From JALYUS01 sp038231255 (lineage in GTDB: Bacteria; Chloroflexota; Chloroflexia; Thermomicrobiales; JALYUS01), in contig JBBRLR010000014.1 in the NCBI GenBank assembly GCA_038231255.1, forward strand, positions 5,626 to 69,625: a DNA stretch of 64,000 bases, given 5' to 3'. Shown here piece after piece: positions 16,739-26,186 of the stretch (position 1 is its first letter; every line of letters starts with the position of its first letter). The notes beneath the pieces were generated by a model. That model saw only the letters and a list, made by a program, of their open reading frames with translations, was not told the DNA's origin and searched no databases. A program made the translations under genes and the position numbers.

Positions 16739-17881
16739 ATGATGGCGGACGTGCAAGCGATGGTTCAGACACTGCTCGACGACCTCGTTGGCCGTGGGGT
16801 CGAGCGCGGGCTTCAAGTCGCCGTCTACCGCGATGGCGACCTGATCGTGGACGCGTGGGCGGGCATCGCGGACCCGGCGACCGGGCGGCCCGTGGATGGC
16901 GAGACGTTGTTTACCGTCTTTTCCTCCACGAAGGGCGTGACCGCTACGGTTATTCATCTGCTCGCCGAGCGCGGCGCGCTCGACTACGACGAACCGATCG
17001 CGACGTATTGGCCGGAGTTCGCCGCCAATGGCAAAGAGCGCGTCACCGTGCGTCACGCGCTAACGCATTCCGCCGGCATACCGCAGCGTCCGACGGACGT
17101 GCCGATGACCGATTGGGAAGGGACGTGCCGCGCGATCGCCGCGATGACGCCGCTCTGGGAGCCGGGGACGCAGTTCGGCTACCACGCGGGCACCTTTGGC
17201 TGGATCCTCGGTGAACTGGCGCGGCGCGTGGACGGTCGCCCGATCAAGCGGATCGTCGCGGAGGATATTTGCGCGCCGCTCGGCATCCGGTCGCTCTTCT
17301 TCGGCATTCCTGACGATGTGGAGCCGCGTGTTGCGACCCTCGAAAACGATCCGACTATCACGAATGCCCCCGCCCCGCCGCCCGACTCGCTGCTCGCGCG
17401 CGCTATGCCGGGGAGCAAGGAGTATTTCGCGATGTTCAACCGCCCGGAGGTGCGTCGCGCCGTGCTGCCCGCCGGGGGTGGCATCATGAATGCCCGCTCA
17501 CTGGCGCATCACTACGCGGCGCTCGTCGGCGATGGTGTTGATGGCGTCTGGTTGCTGCCGCCCGAACGCGTGCGGATCGCGACGACGCTCCAGACCGAGG
17601 CGCGGGATGTCGTGCTCGGCTTGCCGATCCGCCGGGGTTTGGGGTACATGCTCGGCAGGCGCATCTCGCCGATGGGCGCACGTGCGACCGCCTTTGGGCA
17701 CGCGGGCTACGGCGGCTCGCTTGGTTTCGCCGACCCGCAGTACGGCCTCGCCTTCGCGCTGACCAAAAACCGCCTCGCGTTCAGCGCGCCGGGTGCGTCC
17801 ACGGTCGACACTATCGCCCGAACCGTCCGCGCCAGCCTCGACATCCCTGATGGCGATGAAGAAGCGTCTCCGCAGGGATGA
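16739..17881 (+). CDS. Beta-lactamase-family serine hydrolase (class C/EstB-like)
   Basis: 380 residues from ATG 16739 (GAGGTAAAG upstream). The nucleophile and base are in FSSTKG (SxxK). The second motif reads YHAGTFG, an esterase-type Y-x-A in place of the YxN of true beta-lactamases. The C-terminal HAGYGGS replaces KTG. This pattern fits esterase or peptidase members rather than an antibiotic-inactivating enzyme. No signal peptide, so probably cytoplasmic. Confidence 0.9.
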   Translation: MMADVQAMVQTLLDDLVGRGVERGLQVAVYRDGDLIVDAWAGIADPATGRPVDGETLFTVFSSTKGVTATVIHLLAERGALDYDEPIATYWPEFAANGKERVTVRHALTHSAGIPQRPTDVPMTDWEGTCRAIAAMTPLWEPGTQFGYHAGTFGWILGELARRVDGRPIKRIVAEDICAPLGIRSLFFGIPDDVEPRVATLENDPTITNAPAPPPDSLLARAMPGSKEYFAMFNRPEVRRAVLPAGGGIMNARSLAHHYAALVGDGVDGVWLLPPERVRIATTLQTEARDVVLGLPIRRGLGYMLGRRISPMGARATAFGHAGYGGSLGFADPQYGLAFALTKNRLAFSAPGASTVDTIARTVRASLDIPDGDEEASPQG

Positions 17882-17923
17882 CGATAATGGAGGCCATCGC
17901 CGATGACACGATCCGCGCAACGA

Positions 17924-18769
17924 TCAGGCCACCGCGCCGAGGTCGATGATCCCGCGGGCGGGAGCGCTCGGATCACCCTGGACGGAGATCGTGTCGCCGA
18001 CCTTGATGTCGCTCACCGCGCCCTGCGCCTGCTTGCGGACGCTCGTGCCCGCGTTCGTCGTCACCGTCGTCATCGTGCCGTCGAACCCCTGCACGATCAG
18101 TGTGCCGCCGTTGATCTGCGTGATCCGACCGGTCGGGCCGTTGAGGCCGGGGAACCCACCGCCTGCGCCCCCCGCCCCCCGATTGCGACCGCCACCAGTC
18201 GGGCTACCCGCTGCGGCCGTCCCCGTGGTGGTGTCCGGGCCGCCTGCTGCCTGGCCCGGCGCGCCGCGCCCTTGTTGCGCATTCAGCGCAAAGATCGTCC
18301 GGGCGGTGTAGGCGGTATCGCCCGTCTTGTCGCCTTGCAGCGCAACGGTGTCACCCACCGCGAGGTCGCTAAGTGCGGCGGGCGCGAAGGTGGAAACGGT
18401 CGTCGTGGCGGCTGTGGTCACCATGGTGGTCGTGCCAACCTGCTCCTGGAGCGTGAGCGTGCCGTTATCCACCTTGGTCACCTTGCCGGCCAGGGCGCCG
18501 CCGCCCGCCGTGGCACTGCCATCCGGGCTACCGGTGCCGCTCGCTCGCTGCCCACCGCCCGTTGCTTGCCCGCCCTGTCCACTTTGGCCGCCGAACCCCC
18601 CGGCCCCACCGGCTACGGTCGTCCCGCGCGCCTGCCCAAACACCGTCCGGTCGCTGGCGGCGGCATGCTGCCCGGCTGTTTTCCCCCGCCCGTAGGCGGT
18701 GAATCCCGTCCCGGCAATTCCGACAATGACGAGGACGGCGAGCAGCGTCCTGATTCCATTACGTCGCAT
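17924..18769 (-). CDS. Secreted or membrane-anchored DUF5666 protein
   Basis: 281 residues. An N-terminal hydrophobic segment (LLAVLVIVGIAGTGFTAYG) acts as signal or anchor. Two DUF5666-like beta modules follow, each with a GxVTxVxxGTLxLQ / GRITQINGGTLIVQ start and a DLAVGDTVALQG / DIKVGDTISVQG end, separated by Gly/Gln/Thr-rich linkers. Function unknown; such modules are common in extracytoplasmic proteins of Chloroflexota and actinobacteria. Monocistronic. Confidence 0.85.
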   Translation of the reverse strand: MRRNGIRTLLAVLVIVGIAGTGFTAYGRGKTAGQHAAASDRTVFGQARGTTVAGGAGGFGGQSGQGGQATGGGQRASGTGSPDGSATAGGGALAGKVTKVDNGTLTLQEQVGTTTMVTTAATTTVSTFAPAALSDLAVGDTVALQGDKTGDTAYTARTIFALNAQQGRGAPGQAAGGPDTTTGTAAAGSPTGGGRNRGAGGAGGGFPGLNGPTGRITQINGGTLIVQGFDGTMTTVTTNAGTSVRKQAQGAVSDIKVGDTISVQGDPSAPARGIIDLGAVA

Positions 18770-19080
18770 CCTTGCTTTCCCTCTCGTTCATTATGCGGTC
18801 GCTGGCATGACGGGCATCCGGGGACACGCGATACCGCAGCCTTATCGGCATCGTTTCCCCGCCATACACGCCCGCCGCAACCATGATACGCGCGAATAGC
18901 CGCGCATCTCCGCCGTATTTGTAAAAAGAATGTATGCACATTTGCTGCGCGTCGTCCGATCGCGGCGTATGCACTCGGCAGGATCACGGTGCGGGCCTCT
19001 CATGGCAACACATCGCGGATCGTGATGCGCGTTCGATCCGGCGTTCAGCGCTCGCGACTGTTTGTTGGAACCGGGAAATG
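18770..19080. other. Intergenic stretch between DUF5666 protein and cytochrome c
   Basis: About 310 bases. It must hold the DUF5666 promoter, but I see no clear element, RNA gene or repeat. Confidence 0.4.
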
Positions 19081-19962
19081 CTACCGTTGCCGATTCGTGA
19101 ATGTGTCCATGTAGGCGATCAACTTTTGCAGGTCGGCGTCGGAGATGCGGTCCTGCCCGTACGCCGGCATACCTTGACGCCCGTTCCGCACGACCTGGGT
19201 CGCTTCGCGGGTGTCGCGAATCGCCAGGTTCCGTGGCGCATTCCCGGTCGGTCCATGGCATGCCTGACACCCCTGGGCGAAATAGATTGCGGCACCCTGT
19301 TCGGGCAGGGAACCTGCGGGGTTCGGGTAGGCGAGTTGCTGGGCGCTCGCGGTCGGCACGGCAACCGGCGCGCCCGCCTGACCGTTCTGGAGCGCCCGCA
19401 TATACGACACCAACTGCCAGATCTCCTGATCGTTGAATTGGCCGCCGAATGCCGGCATCCCGGCGAAACTCAGGCCGTTCTTGGTGATCCAGAATAACTC
19501 GGCGTCGCTCTTCTCCTTCGTGTCGCCGCCCGTCAGGTCGGTGGCGTTGGGATAGGTGCCATGACCGTAGACGCCGTCGCCCTTGCCGGTCGGCCCGTGG
19601 CACTGCGCGCAGGTGAGATAGGAAGATTGCCCCTCGGAGAGTCCGCGCGAGTTCTGGGCGACGGGATTGGTGGCATTCCCGGCGTGCAAACGGGCGGCGA
19701 GCGAGACCGCCATGTCTCCGTAGAGCCGTTCGAGCGGCAAATCATTCCGGTGCCCGACCGCCCACGGCAAGACACCGATGGCGAAGATCAACGCCGTGAG
19801 CAACATGCCAAGCACGATACCACCCCCGAATGCCCCCCACGGACGGCGCCCGCCGGATCGTCGTCCGCGACGGCGCGGTCGCATGTCGTCCGGTCGTGGT
19901 GGATCGCCTGTCGTCGTTTCGTGGCGTGGTGTGATCTGTCCCTCGGCGTCCGCCATCGTCAT
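19081..19962 (-). CDS. Membrane-anchored dihaem cytochrome c
   Basis: 293 residues. ATG 19962 follows AAAGGAGC; a downstream ATG at 19956 is a weaker choice. An arginine-rich cytoplasmic N-terminus precedes one membrane helix (IVLGMLLTALIFAIGVLPWAV). Two class-I cytochrome c domains follow on the outside, with CAQCH and CQACH haem sites and downstream Met ligands (AGMPAFGG, QGMPAYGQ). It probably passes electrons in aerobic respiration, for example to a terminal oxidase not in this window. Confidence 0.93.
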   Translation of the reverse strand: MTMADAEGQITPRHETTTGDPPRPDDMRPRRRGRRSGGRRPWGAFGGGIVLGMLLTALIFAIGVLPWAVGHRNDLPLERLYGDMAVSLAARLHAGNATNPVAQNSRGLSEGQSSYLTCAQCHGPTGKGDGVYGHGTYPNATDLTGGDTKEKSDAELFWITKNGLSFAGMPAFGGQFNDQEIWQLVSYMRALQNGQAGAPVAVPTASAQQLAYPNPAGSLPEQGAAIYFAQGCQACHGPTGNAPRNLAIRDTREATQVVRNGRQGMPAYGQDRISDADLQKLIAYMDTFTNRQR

Positions 19963-20136
19963 GCTCCTTTGCAGCAAAGTGGCCGATACCTCGCCGCCCG
20001 TATCGCAGTATGTGAGCCAACGCCGCCCGTTTTCCACACCATCGCACAGCGGCACAGAGACGATACCGAGCGGTTGTCAGAAATCTGCGACAGAAGTGTA
20101 AAAGGAAGCGAGAAAAGCATCGCCGTTTTCTCATCG

Positions 20137-21363
20137 TCACCCGTCGCGGAAGGTGACAGAGAGCGACTTCGGGCCACGGAAGGCGAAGCCCTCGATCCAG
20201 TCCACATGATCGTGCGCCAATTGCAGGTCGGCGCACCGCTGGGCGATAGCGAGGACGGCGGTCTGCGCTTCGGTGCGGGCGACGGCGGCGCCGAGGCAGA
20301 AGTGCGGCCCATGCGCGAAGGATAAGTGCCGGTTCGGCTGGCGGGTAATGTCGAACCGTTGCGGGTCGGGGAATTGCGCGTCATCGCGGTTCGCGGAGCC
20401 GAAGAGCAGGTAGATATTCTGGCCCGGCTCGATCGTCTGGCCGCCAATCGCGATCGGCTCCCGCGCGACGCGGCTCGTCGCCTGTACGGGGCTGTCGTAG
20501 CGCATCACTTCCTCGATAGCGGGGCGGATCAGGTCGGGGTTGGCGCGCAGTTGGGCGAGCGATTCGGGATGGCGCGCGAGCGTGAGGATCGCGTTGCCGA
20601 TCAGGTGCGCGGTCGAGTTGTTGCCGCCGACAAGCAGCGCGATGCACATCACGACCATCTCGTCCGTCGTCAAGCGGTCGCCGGCTTCCTCGGCCTGGAT
20701 CATCATCGTGATCAGGTCGTCGCGCGGCTCCGCGCGGCGGGCGGCGATCACCGCTTCGAGGTACGCCTTCATTTCGAGCATGCTCTCCTGCCCCTGCCGC
20801 ATGATCGGGATGCGCTCGTGCATCGTGCCGGAGCGGTCGTAGACGCGCACCTGATCGCGGCTCCAGCGCGTGAAGTCGGCCTGATCCTCCTGCGGCACGC
20901 CGAGCATGTCGGCGATCACCCAACCGGGCAGCGGCACTGCAACATCGTGCATCACGTCCATGTTGCCCTGGGCCATCACGCCATCGAGCAAACGATTGCA
21001 GATCGCCTCGATCCGCTCCCGCTTCGTTTCCGTCACTCGCGCGGAGAAGGCCTTGGTCATCAGGGTGCGCAGCCGCGTGTGCCGGGGCGGATCGGAAAGC
21101 AGCATCCGGCTGCCGAGGACGTGCCGTAGCGGCGTCAATTCCTGCTGCACATCCTCCGGCAGCACCGCGAACGTCGCCTCGACGCGTGCCGAGGAGATAC
21201 GCGGATCGTTGAGGATCGCCACGATGTCGTCATAGCGACTGAGCAGCCAGTACGGCCCGTTCCAGAAGACGGGCGATTCCCGCCTCAACGTCTCGTAGAT
21301 CGGGTACGGGTCCACCTGCACCGCCGGGTCGCTGAAGTTATAGATTGCGGGCGTGATGGACAT
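20137..21363 (-). CDS. Cytochrome P450 (CYP107-like)
   Basis: 408 residues from ATG 21363 (AAGGAG upstream). The I-helix reads LLVGGNNSTAHL, with Asn-Ser-Thr rather than the common AGxET/D, still supplying the oxygen-activating Thr region. The K-helix EEVMR (ExxR) and the haem loop FAHGPHFCLGAAVAR with the Cys thiolate are intact. A soluble bacterial monooxygenase needing a ferredoxin; the 7Fe ferredoxin at 16287 is a possible donor (inference). No biosynthetic cluster surrounds it. Confidence 0.94.
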   Translation of the reverse strand: MSITPAIYNFSDPAVQVDPYPIYETLRRESPVFWNGPYWLLSRYDDIVAILNDPRISSARVEATFAVLPEDVQQELTPLRHVLGSRMLLSDPPRHTRLRTLMTKAFSARVTETKRERIEAICNRLLDGVMAQGNMDVMHDVAVPLPGWVIADMLGVPQEDQADFTRWSRDQVRVYDRSGTMHERIPIMRQGQESMLEMKAYLEAVIAARRAEPRDDLITMMIQAEEAGDRLTTDEMVVMCIALLVGGNNSTAHLIGNAILTLARHPESLAQLRANPDLIRPAIEEVMRYDSPVQATSRVAREPIAIGGQTIEPGQNIYLLFGSANRDDAQFPDPQRFDITRQPNRHLSFAHGPHFCLGAAVARTEAQTAVLAIAQRCADLQLAHDHVDWIEGFAFRGPKSLSVTFRDG

Positions 21364-21448
21364 CGCTGGACTCCTTGCTCGCTGCACGACAGTAAACCAC
21401 GAGGTCGCTGGGAGAGCCAAGAGACCATAGCCGCTCGACACACCCTAT

Positions 21449-21595
21449 TCACGATGTCGGTGGGTCCTTTTTGTGTCGCCCTTCCCGCATTTCCCGCAGA
21501 ATTTCCGTCGAATTCTTTGTTATTCCGTGGGTTCGTTCTATCGCGCGTGATCGTAGTTTCTCTATCGCATCATAGGGATTGTCGGTGAATCCGTT
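21449..21595 (-). pseudogene. Possible 5'-truncated small gene next to a repeat
   Basis: The frame DNPYDAIEKLRSRAIERT continues to a Lys/Arg-rich end and looks like the C-terminal half of a small helical protein. It is less GC-rich than its surroundings. No start codon or ribosome site is seen; upstream the frame enters the inverted repeat at 21598-21693, which may have displaced the original start. Confidence 0.3.
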
Positions 21596-21597
21596 GT

Positions 21598-21693
21598 GTA
21601 GGGGCGATTTGCGAATCGCCCTGCCCAGATCGCCACGGCTTCGCGGGTAGCGCACGATCCCAAGGGAGAAGGCGGTTCGCGAACCGCCCCTAC
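21598..21693. repeat. Nested inverted repeat, GTAGGGGCG...CGCCCCTAC
   Basis: The outer 9-base arms (21598-21606, 21685-21693) enclose two self-complementary elements, GGCGATTTGCGAATCGCC on the left and GGCGGTTCGCGAACCGCC on the right. A different family from the other repeats in the window. Confidence 0.88.
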
Positions 21694-21728
21694 GCATCAG
21701 CCAATTGCTTCACGGATGCTTGCGACCC

Positions 21729-22643
21729 TTACCCGGCGTTAAGCAGCGCTAATTCATCCTTGGTCAGGGTGATGTCGGCGGCGGCGGCGTTGGCGCGCAT
21801 CTGCTCGACGTTCTTCGCGCCGGGAATCGCGCAGGTGACGGCGGGATTGGCGAGGGTCCAGGCGAGGGCGATCTGGGCGAGCGAGCGGTCGGGACGCGCC
21901 AGCCGCTTCCATGGTTCGACCTGTGCCAGTTGCGAGAGGAAGCGCTCGCGGCCCGCGCCCTCGTTCCAGCCAGTGCGCACTGAGTCATCGAAGCGGGTTT
22001 CCGGCGTAAACTTCCCGGCCAGAATGCCCTGCGCGATTGGCCCACGAAGCAGCGTGCCAACGTTGTGTTCCTTGCACCACGGCAGGAGGTCTTGCTCCGC
22101 GCCGCGATTGACGAGGCTGTAGTTCAGTTGGATTGCCGCGCACTTGCCGTCGCGGTTGAACGCCTCCGCGACCCTGAGGGAGTTGGTCGAGATGCCGTAG
22201 GCGCGGATCTTTCCCTGCTCCGTCAGCCGCTCGAACGCTTCGAGGAAGACGGTCGGGTCCGCGAGGTCGCCGATGTGGCATTGGTAGAAATCAATTGTGT
22301 CAATCTTCATCCGTCCGAGGCTGGCGTCGCAACACAGGTAGACGTGGTGCGGCGTGTCGTAGGCGAGGGGCGAGCCGACGCGCCGGGCGAAGTTGCCGAC
22401 TTTGGTCGCGATGTAGACCTTGTCGCGCCGGTCGCGGACGGCCTTGCCGACCAGTTCTTCGCTGACGCCGAGGCCATACGCGTCGGCGGTGTCGAGCAGG
22501 TTAACGCCGAGATCAATCGCCGCGTGAATCGTCTCGATCGCCTCTTCCTCGGCGACCGGCCCCCATTGACCACCGATGCCCCAACAGCCCATCGAAATCG
22601 TCGAAACCTGCCAACCGGTCTTGCCCAATGTGCGGTACTGCAT
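21729..22643 (-). CDS. Aldo/keto reductase
   Basis: 304 residues from ATG 22643, preceded by AGGAGG. The catalytic residues are Asp51 and Tyr56 (DTADAYG), Lys81 (IATKVG) and His123 (YQCHIGD). Its first ten residues (MQYRTLGKTG) match those of the reductase at 10481, but the proteins diverge afterwards. Likely a cytosolic NADPH-dependent reductase or sugar dehydrogenase; substrate unknown. Confidence 0.92.
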   Translation of the reverse strand: MQYRTLGKTGWQVSTISMGCWGIGGQWGPVAEEEAIETIHAAIDLGVNLLDTADAYGLGVSEELVGKAVRDRRDKVYIATKVGNFARRVGSPLAYDTPHHVYLCCDASLGRMKIDTIDFYQCHIGDLADPTVFLEAFERLTEQGKIRAYGISTNSLRVAEAFNRDGKCAAIQLNYSLVNRGAEQDLLPWCKEHNVGTLLRGPIAQGILAGKFTPETRFDDSVRTGWNEGAGRERFLSQLAQVEPWKRLARPDRSLAQIALAWTLANPAVTCAIPGAKNVEQMRANAAAADITLTKDELALLNAG

Positions 22644-22696
22644 CCGTGTGCCTCCTGTATTCGCGTGATTTCCCGTGGATGGGAGCATAGCATGAG

Positions 22697-23383
22697 TTAG
22701 GTCGGTAAGTCCGCCGTCTGGAAGTCGAAGGGGCGTTGCGGCACATCGGGGCTGCCGTATTCGAGCGTGATCAGCGAGTGGGAGAGTAGGGGGATCGCCC
22801 GGTAATCGCCGGTGTACGGCTTGCCGTCCACGATGACGCGGTCGGGTGGATTGGCCTGGATGCGGTTCAGCAGCGTGCGATCCACCGGGGAAACGGACCA
22901 GATATCGAGGAACGCGCCCAGTACAACGGTGTCCTTGGCTGGTGACTCGACATGGATCACACCGTCGGTGCTATGCGTGTGCGACCAGTATAGACAAGGC
23001 GTATTGGGGGAACTCGTTTTATCCGCGAAGATGCCGACATACTGCGGCGGTGTGAAATCCTGCCCATTGATGACGACATCGAAATGCTGGTGGACATGCT
23101 GCGTCTGCCCCTCCGTCGCACCACACTGCACACCGTCAATCGGCGCGCCCGCGACGAATGGGGCGCCGGGCACGGCGGCGACATTCGCGGCGGTGGCGGT
23201 CGCCGTATGCGTGCGAGGGACGACGCGCGACACGAAGACCGCCGCGCCGATCAGCACGAGGACGACCGGAATACCGATCATGGCGACGTAGCGTCGCATC
23301 GCCGTGCGGGCTGCCTGTCGTTTCGCCTGCGCGGCCGCCGCGCGACGGGACGTTGCCGATTGGCGGGGGGATTTGGCGCTCAT
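22697..23383 (-). CDS. Single-pass membrane protein with His-rich extracytoplasmic domain
   Basis: 228 residues. A basic, Ala-rich cytoplasmic tail precedes one helix (VAMIGIPVVLVLIGAAVFV). The outer domain has HVHQHFDVVINGQ and YWSHTHSTDGVIHVESP, a His-rich pattern recurring in uncharacterised proteins of Chloroflexota and actinobacteria. The many histidines suggest metal binding (inference). Function unknown. It ends 54 bases from the aldo/keto reductase start and may share its transcript. Confidence 0.75.
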   Translation of the reverse strand: MSAKSPRQSATSRRAAAAQAKRQAARTAMRRYVAMIGIPVVLVLIGAAVFVSRVVPRTHTATATAANVAAVPGAPFVAGAPIDGVQCGATEGQTQHVHQHFDVVINGQDFTPPQYVGIFADKTSSPNTPCLYWSHTHSTDGVIHVESPAKDTVVLGAFLDIWSVSPVDRTLLNRIQANPPDRVIVDGKPYTGDYRAIPLLSHSLITLEYGSPDVPQRPFDFQTADLPT

Positions 23384-23507
23384 CTGGCTCCTCTACGATC
23401 CGCACCGTTGCCGCACACAATGTGATCGAAGTAAACCCCGCTGCACATGCGCGGTCAAGAGCGTGCCGCCGTCAGGGCGCGCCCTTCATAATTCTTTTCT
23501 TCTCCCT

Positions 23508-23552
23508 CTTTGCGTTTTTTGCGCCTTTGCGGGTTCCCCTGGTTTCCGTGGC
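23508..23552. repeat. Solo arm, CTTTGCG type
   Basis: CTCTTTGCGTTTTTTGCGCC followed by TTTGCGG: a single arm of the GCAAAG repeat class, about 20 bases beyond the stop of the 23557 gene. No matching opposite arm nearby. Confidence 0.6.
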
Positions 23553-23556
23553 CCGT

Positions 23557-24009
23557 CTATGCGGTCAGCTCCGGGAAGAGCGGCGCCAGTTCGTCGAGCA
23601 GGGGACCGAGTGCGCCCGCGAGATAGCGGTGGACATCGGCGGCGACGGCGAAGCCCGCGCCGATCAGCGCGCGATGCAACGCGGCCTCGGGATCGGTGGA
23701 TGCGAGGACATACGGGCGGACGCGTAGGGCAACATCGGCGATGATTGCCTCCCGCCGCTCCCCGAGGGCGGTGAGGGCGACGACGAGCGGGCGGATCGGT
23801 GCGTCGAGTATGCCCGCGCGCGCCAACCGAATCCACTCGCGCAGCCGGATTTCCGCCCGCAGGATCGGTGTGATCGCCCGCTCGGCTGCCTCGGTCGCAA
23901 CGATCGTCGCGAAATCCGCCTCATCCCAGGCATAGGTTGTCCACGACCCCGCGTAGACCGGCTGCAAAATCATCGTCGTCACACGTACTCCATCGTTTGC
24001 ATTGTCCAT
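23557..24009 (-). CDS. Uncharacterised 150-residue protein
   Basis: No family recognised. Predicted mostly helical, with Arg/Ala/Leu-rich amphipathic stretches (RLREWIRLARAGILD, RALIGAGFAVAADVHRYLAG) and an aromatic beginning (VYAGSWTTYAWDEADF). No signal peptide, membrane helix or catalytic motif. The start could be ATG 24009 or 23973; neither has a strong ribosome site. Sensible codon use across the frame supports a real gene. Confidence 0.6.
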   Translation of the reverse strand: MDNANDGVRVTTMILQPVYAGSWTTYAWDEADFATIVATEAAERAITPILRAEIRLREWIRLARAGILDAPIRPLVVALTALGERREAIIADVALRVRPYVLASTDPEAALHRALIGAGFAVAADVHRYLAGALGPLLDELAPLFPELTA

Positions 24010-24219
24010 TCACTTAGATTGAACGGGCAAGAACGCTGATGTGTTTCGCGCTCGCGCATTGCCAATGAATCCTCAACCGACACACAGCCGCACGATCGGT
24101 GTCATCGCGTACGAATGCACAAGCAATTGTTGTACCATGCACCATACACGCCACCGTCGCATCGTTGTCGGTCGAGAAGGTATGATCGGCGTGTCGTCCG
24201 TATCGGTGCAGGAGGAACA

Positions 24220-25035
24220 ATGCCGAGAATCACTGCCGGGGAGATCGAACTGTTTTACGAGTCGCTTGGCGAGGGCACGCCGCTCGTTCTGCAGGCGCAT
24301 CATCACCTTCCGTGGATGTCCTACCAACTGCCCTATTTCTCGCAGTTTTATCGCGTCATCACCTTTGATCGTCGCGGGACGGGCCGCTCGGCCAACCCGC
24401 CGGGCGACTGGACGATTGCCGACTTCGCGCGCGACTGCAAAAGTCTCCTCGACGCGCTGGGGATCGAGCAGGCGATTGTCGGCGGCGCGTCGCTCGGCGG
24501 CGTGATCGCCTGCCAGTTCGGGCTGGACTACCCCGAGCGGGCGCTCGCCCTCGTCGTCGGCCATACCGTCCCGTATCTCTGGCCGCTCGGCGCGGGGTGG
24601 ATTGAGGAGCAGGTGGCGACAGTCGAGCGTGGCGAGCGCCCGGTGGTGATGCAGCCGCGTTCCCATCTGTGGGAAGCGGCGGGGCCGCCAACGTCCAACC
24701 CGGCGTTCCGGGATACACCGGCTGCCGTCTATGCCGGGACGCTCAACGCGGCGGGCGCGGGCACGCCGGAGGCAGCGATCAAGATGCTCCGCTCGCTCGG
24801 CAACTGGGACATCCGCCCGCGCTACCCGGAACTACACCGGCTGACGATCCCGACGCTTGTGATCGTCGGTGGCCACGAGCCGCAGAAAACAATCGAGCTG
24901 TCGTACGAGTGGCATCGGCAGATCCCCGGCAGCGAATTCGCGATCCTGCCGGACGCCTATCACGGCGCGGCGCGCGAAGAGCCGGTCGCCTGGAATGCCC
25001 GCGTCCATGATTTCCTCATGCGCCACGGTCTGTGA
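24220..25035 (+). CDS. Alpha/beta hydrolase
   Basis: 271 residues from ATG 24220 (GGAGGAACA upstream). The nucleophile elbow GGASLGGV gives the Ser; the oxyanion region is AHHHLP, where most relatives have HG; the Asp is in the strand following LVIVGG, and the His is in DAYHGAAREE. Resembles 3-oxoadipate enol-lactonase/haloperoxidase-type hydrolases; substrate unknown. Its 3' end overlaps the convergent esterase frame by about 200 bases. Confidence 0.9.
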   Translation: MPRITAGEIELFYESLGEGTPLVLQAHHHLPWMSYQLPYFSQFYRVITFDRRGTGRSANPPGDWTIADFARDCKSLLDALGIEQAIVGGASLGGVIACQFGLDYPERALALVVGHTVPYLWPLGAGWIEEQVATVERGERPVVMQPRSHLWEAAGPPTSNPAFRDTPAAVYAGTLNAAGAGTPEAAIKMLRSLGNWDIRPRYPELHRLTIPTLVIVGGHEPQKTIELSYEWHRQIPGSEFAILPDAYHGAAREEPVAWNARVHDFLMRHGL

Positions 25036-26052
25036 GCAGCGACCATGACACGGCAGGGCGCGCAAAGAGGTACGTCGCGCCTTATTCCCCATAACAGCGC
25101 GCAAGATGAAGGCGTCAATCCGCGCGCTTGCCCGGATGCCGAGCGGGAAGGGCATGTTATTGAAGCCGTGGATGCCGCCGGGATAGATCGCGAGGTCCGC
25201 CGCGTTGCCCGCCGCGATCCAGCGGGCGTACATAAAGAGCGAATCATCGAGGAGTGGATCGAGCGTGCCGACGGTGAACAGGGCGGGTGGCAACCCGCGC
25301 AGATCGGCGTGGAGCGGCGAAATATCCGGTTCGCTCCGGCGCTCCGGTGGGACGAACAGGTCGGTGAACCACTCGCACGCCTGGGTGTTGAGGCCGAGAT
25401 TCCGCGCTCCCCAGCGCCGCACACTGGGCGTGAAGGCGAGGTCATACAGCCCCGCTTCGAGATTCGCGCCGAGGAAACCCGTGTAGCCGTGCCGATCCCG
25501 CATTCGCAGCACGGTCACCGCCGCGAGGTGCGCACCCGCCGAGATGCCGCCGACGACGATTCGATTTGTCCCGAATTCGCGCTCCGCATGTTCGGTGAGC
25601 CAGATGGCGGCGGCCTCGCAGTCGTCCGGCCCGGCTGGATAGGGATGCTCCGGGGCGAGGCGATAATCCACGCTGACGACCGCAACATTGCAGGCGCGGG
25701 CGATGCGCTCCAGCACCCCGTCCTGCTGGTGCGCACGCCCCTGCACCCACCCGCCGCCGTGGATGTGGAGGTAGACGCCCGCGACGTTTTCCGGCATGAA
25801 GATGCGCAGCGGGAGTTCACCCGCCGGGCCAGGGATGGCGCGCACGGTCGCCAGGTCGGAGAAGATCAGGGGCCCCCACATCCCCAGCCCCGACTCGCGC
25901 AGCGCGCGCGTGACTTCGATCGGCTGGGTGTATGACGGGGGTAGCGTGGCGAGCAGCGCTTCCAGTTGATCGTTGAACGCGCTGGTCTCCGGTTCGATCG
26001 CGCCGGCCGTAAAATTGCGGGGATCGAGGCTCGTCAGGTCGTTCATCGGCAT
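24832..26052 (-). CDS. Alpha/beta hydrolase fold-3 (HSL-type) esterase with unusual C-terminal extension
   Basis: 406 residues. HSL-family motifs are clear: oxyanion loop LHIHGGGWVQG, nucleophile VGGISAGAHL, Asp in GTLDPLLDD and His in GGIHGFNN. ATG 26052 follows TGGAGAA. Homology ends near residue 320 (ARIDAFILRAVMG). The remaining 85 residues are the antisense of the neighbouring hydrolase gene, with no family resemblance, so the natural stop appears lost, by mutation or a small indel. Likely acts on short acyl esters in the cytoplasm. Confidence 0.88.
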   Translation of the reverse strand: MPMNDLTSLDPRNFTAGAIEPETSAFNDQLEALLATLPPSYTQPIEVTRALRESGLGMWGPLIFSDLATVRAIPGPAGELPLRIFMPENVAGVYLHIHGGGWVQGRAHQQDGVLERIARACNVAVVSVDYRLAPEHPYPAGPDDCEAAAIWLTEHAEREFGTNRIVVGGISAGAHLAAVTVLRMRDRHGYTGFLGANLEAGLYDLAFTPSVRRWGARNLGLNTQACEWFTDLFVPPERRSEPDISPLHADLRGLPPALFTVGTLDPLLDDSLFMYARWIAAGNAADLAIYPGGIHGFNNMPFPLGIRASARIDAFILRAVMGNKARRTSLRALPCHGRCSQTVAHEEIMDAGIPGDRLFARRAVIGVRQDREFAAGDLPMPLVRQLDCFLRLVATDDHKRRDRQPV

Positions 26053-26186
26053 TTCTCCAGTGCTGCGACCACGGATAACCGGAATCGGAATGGAATCGGC
26101 GGCGCCATAGTGCGCGGTAGCGTATCATGGCGTGTGGGGTGTGCGGCAGGATCGTCGTTCGCATTTTCGGATCGGGGAGTTCTCGC

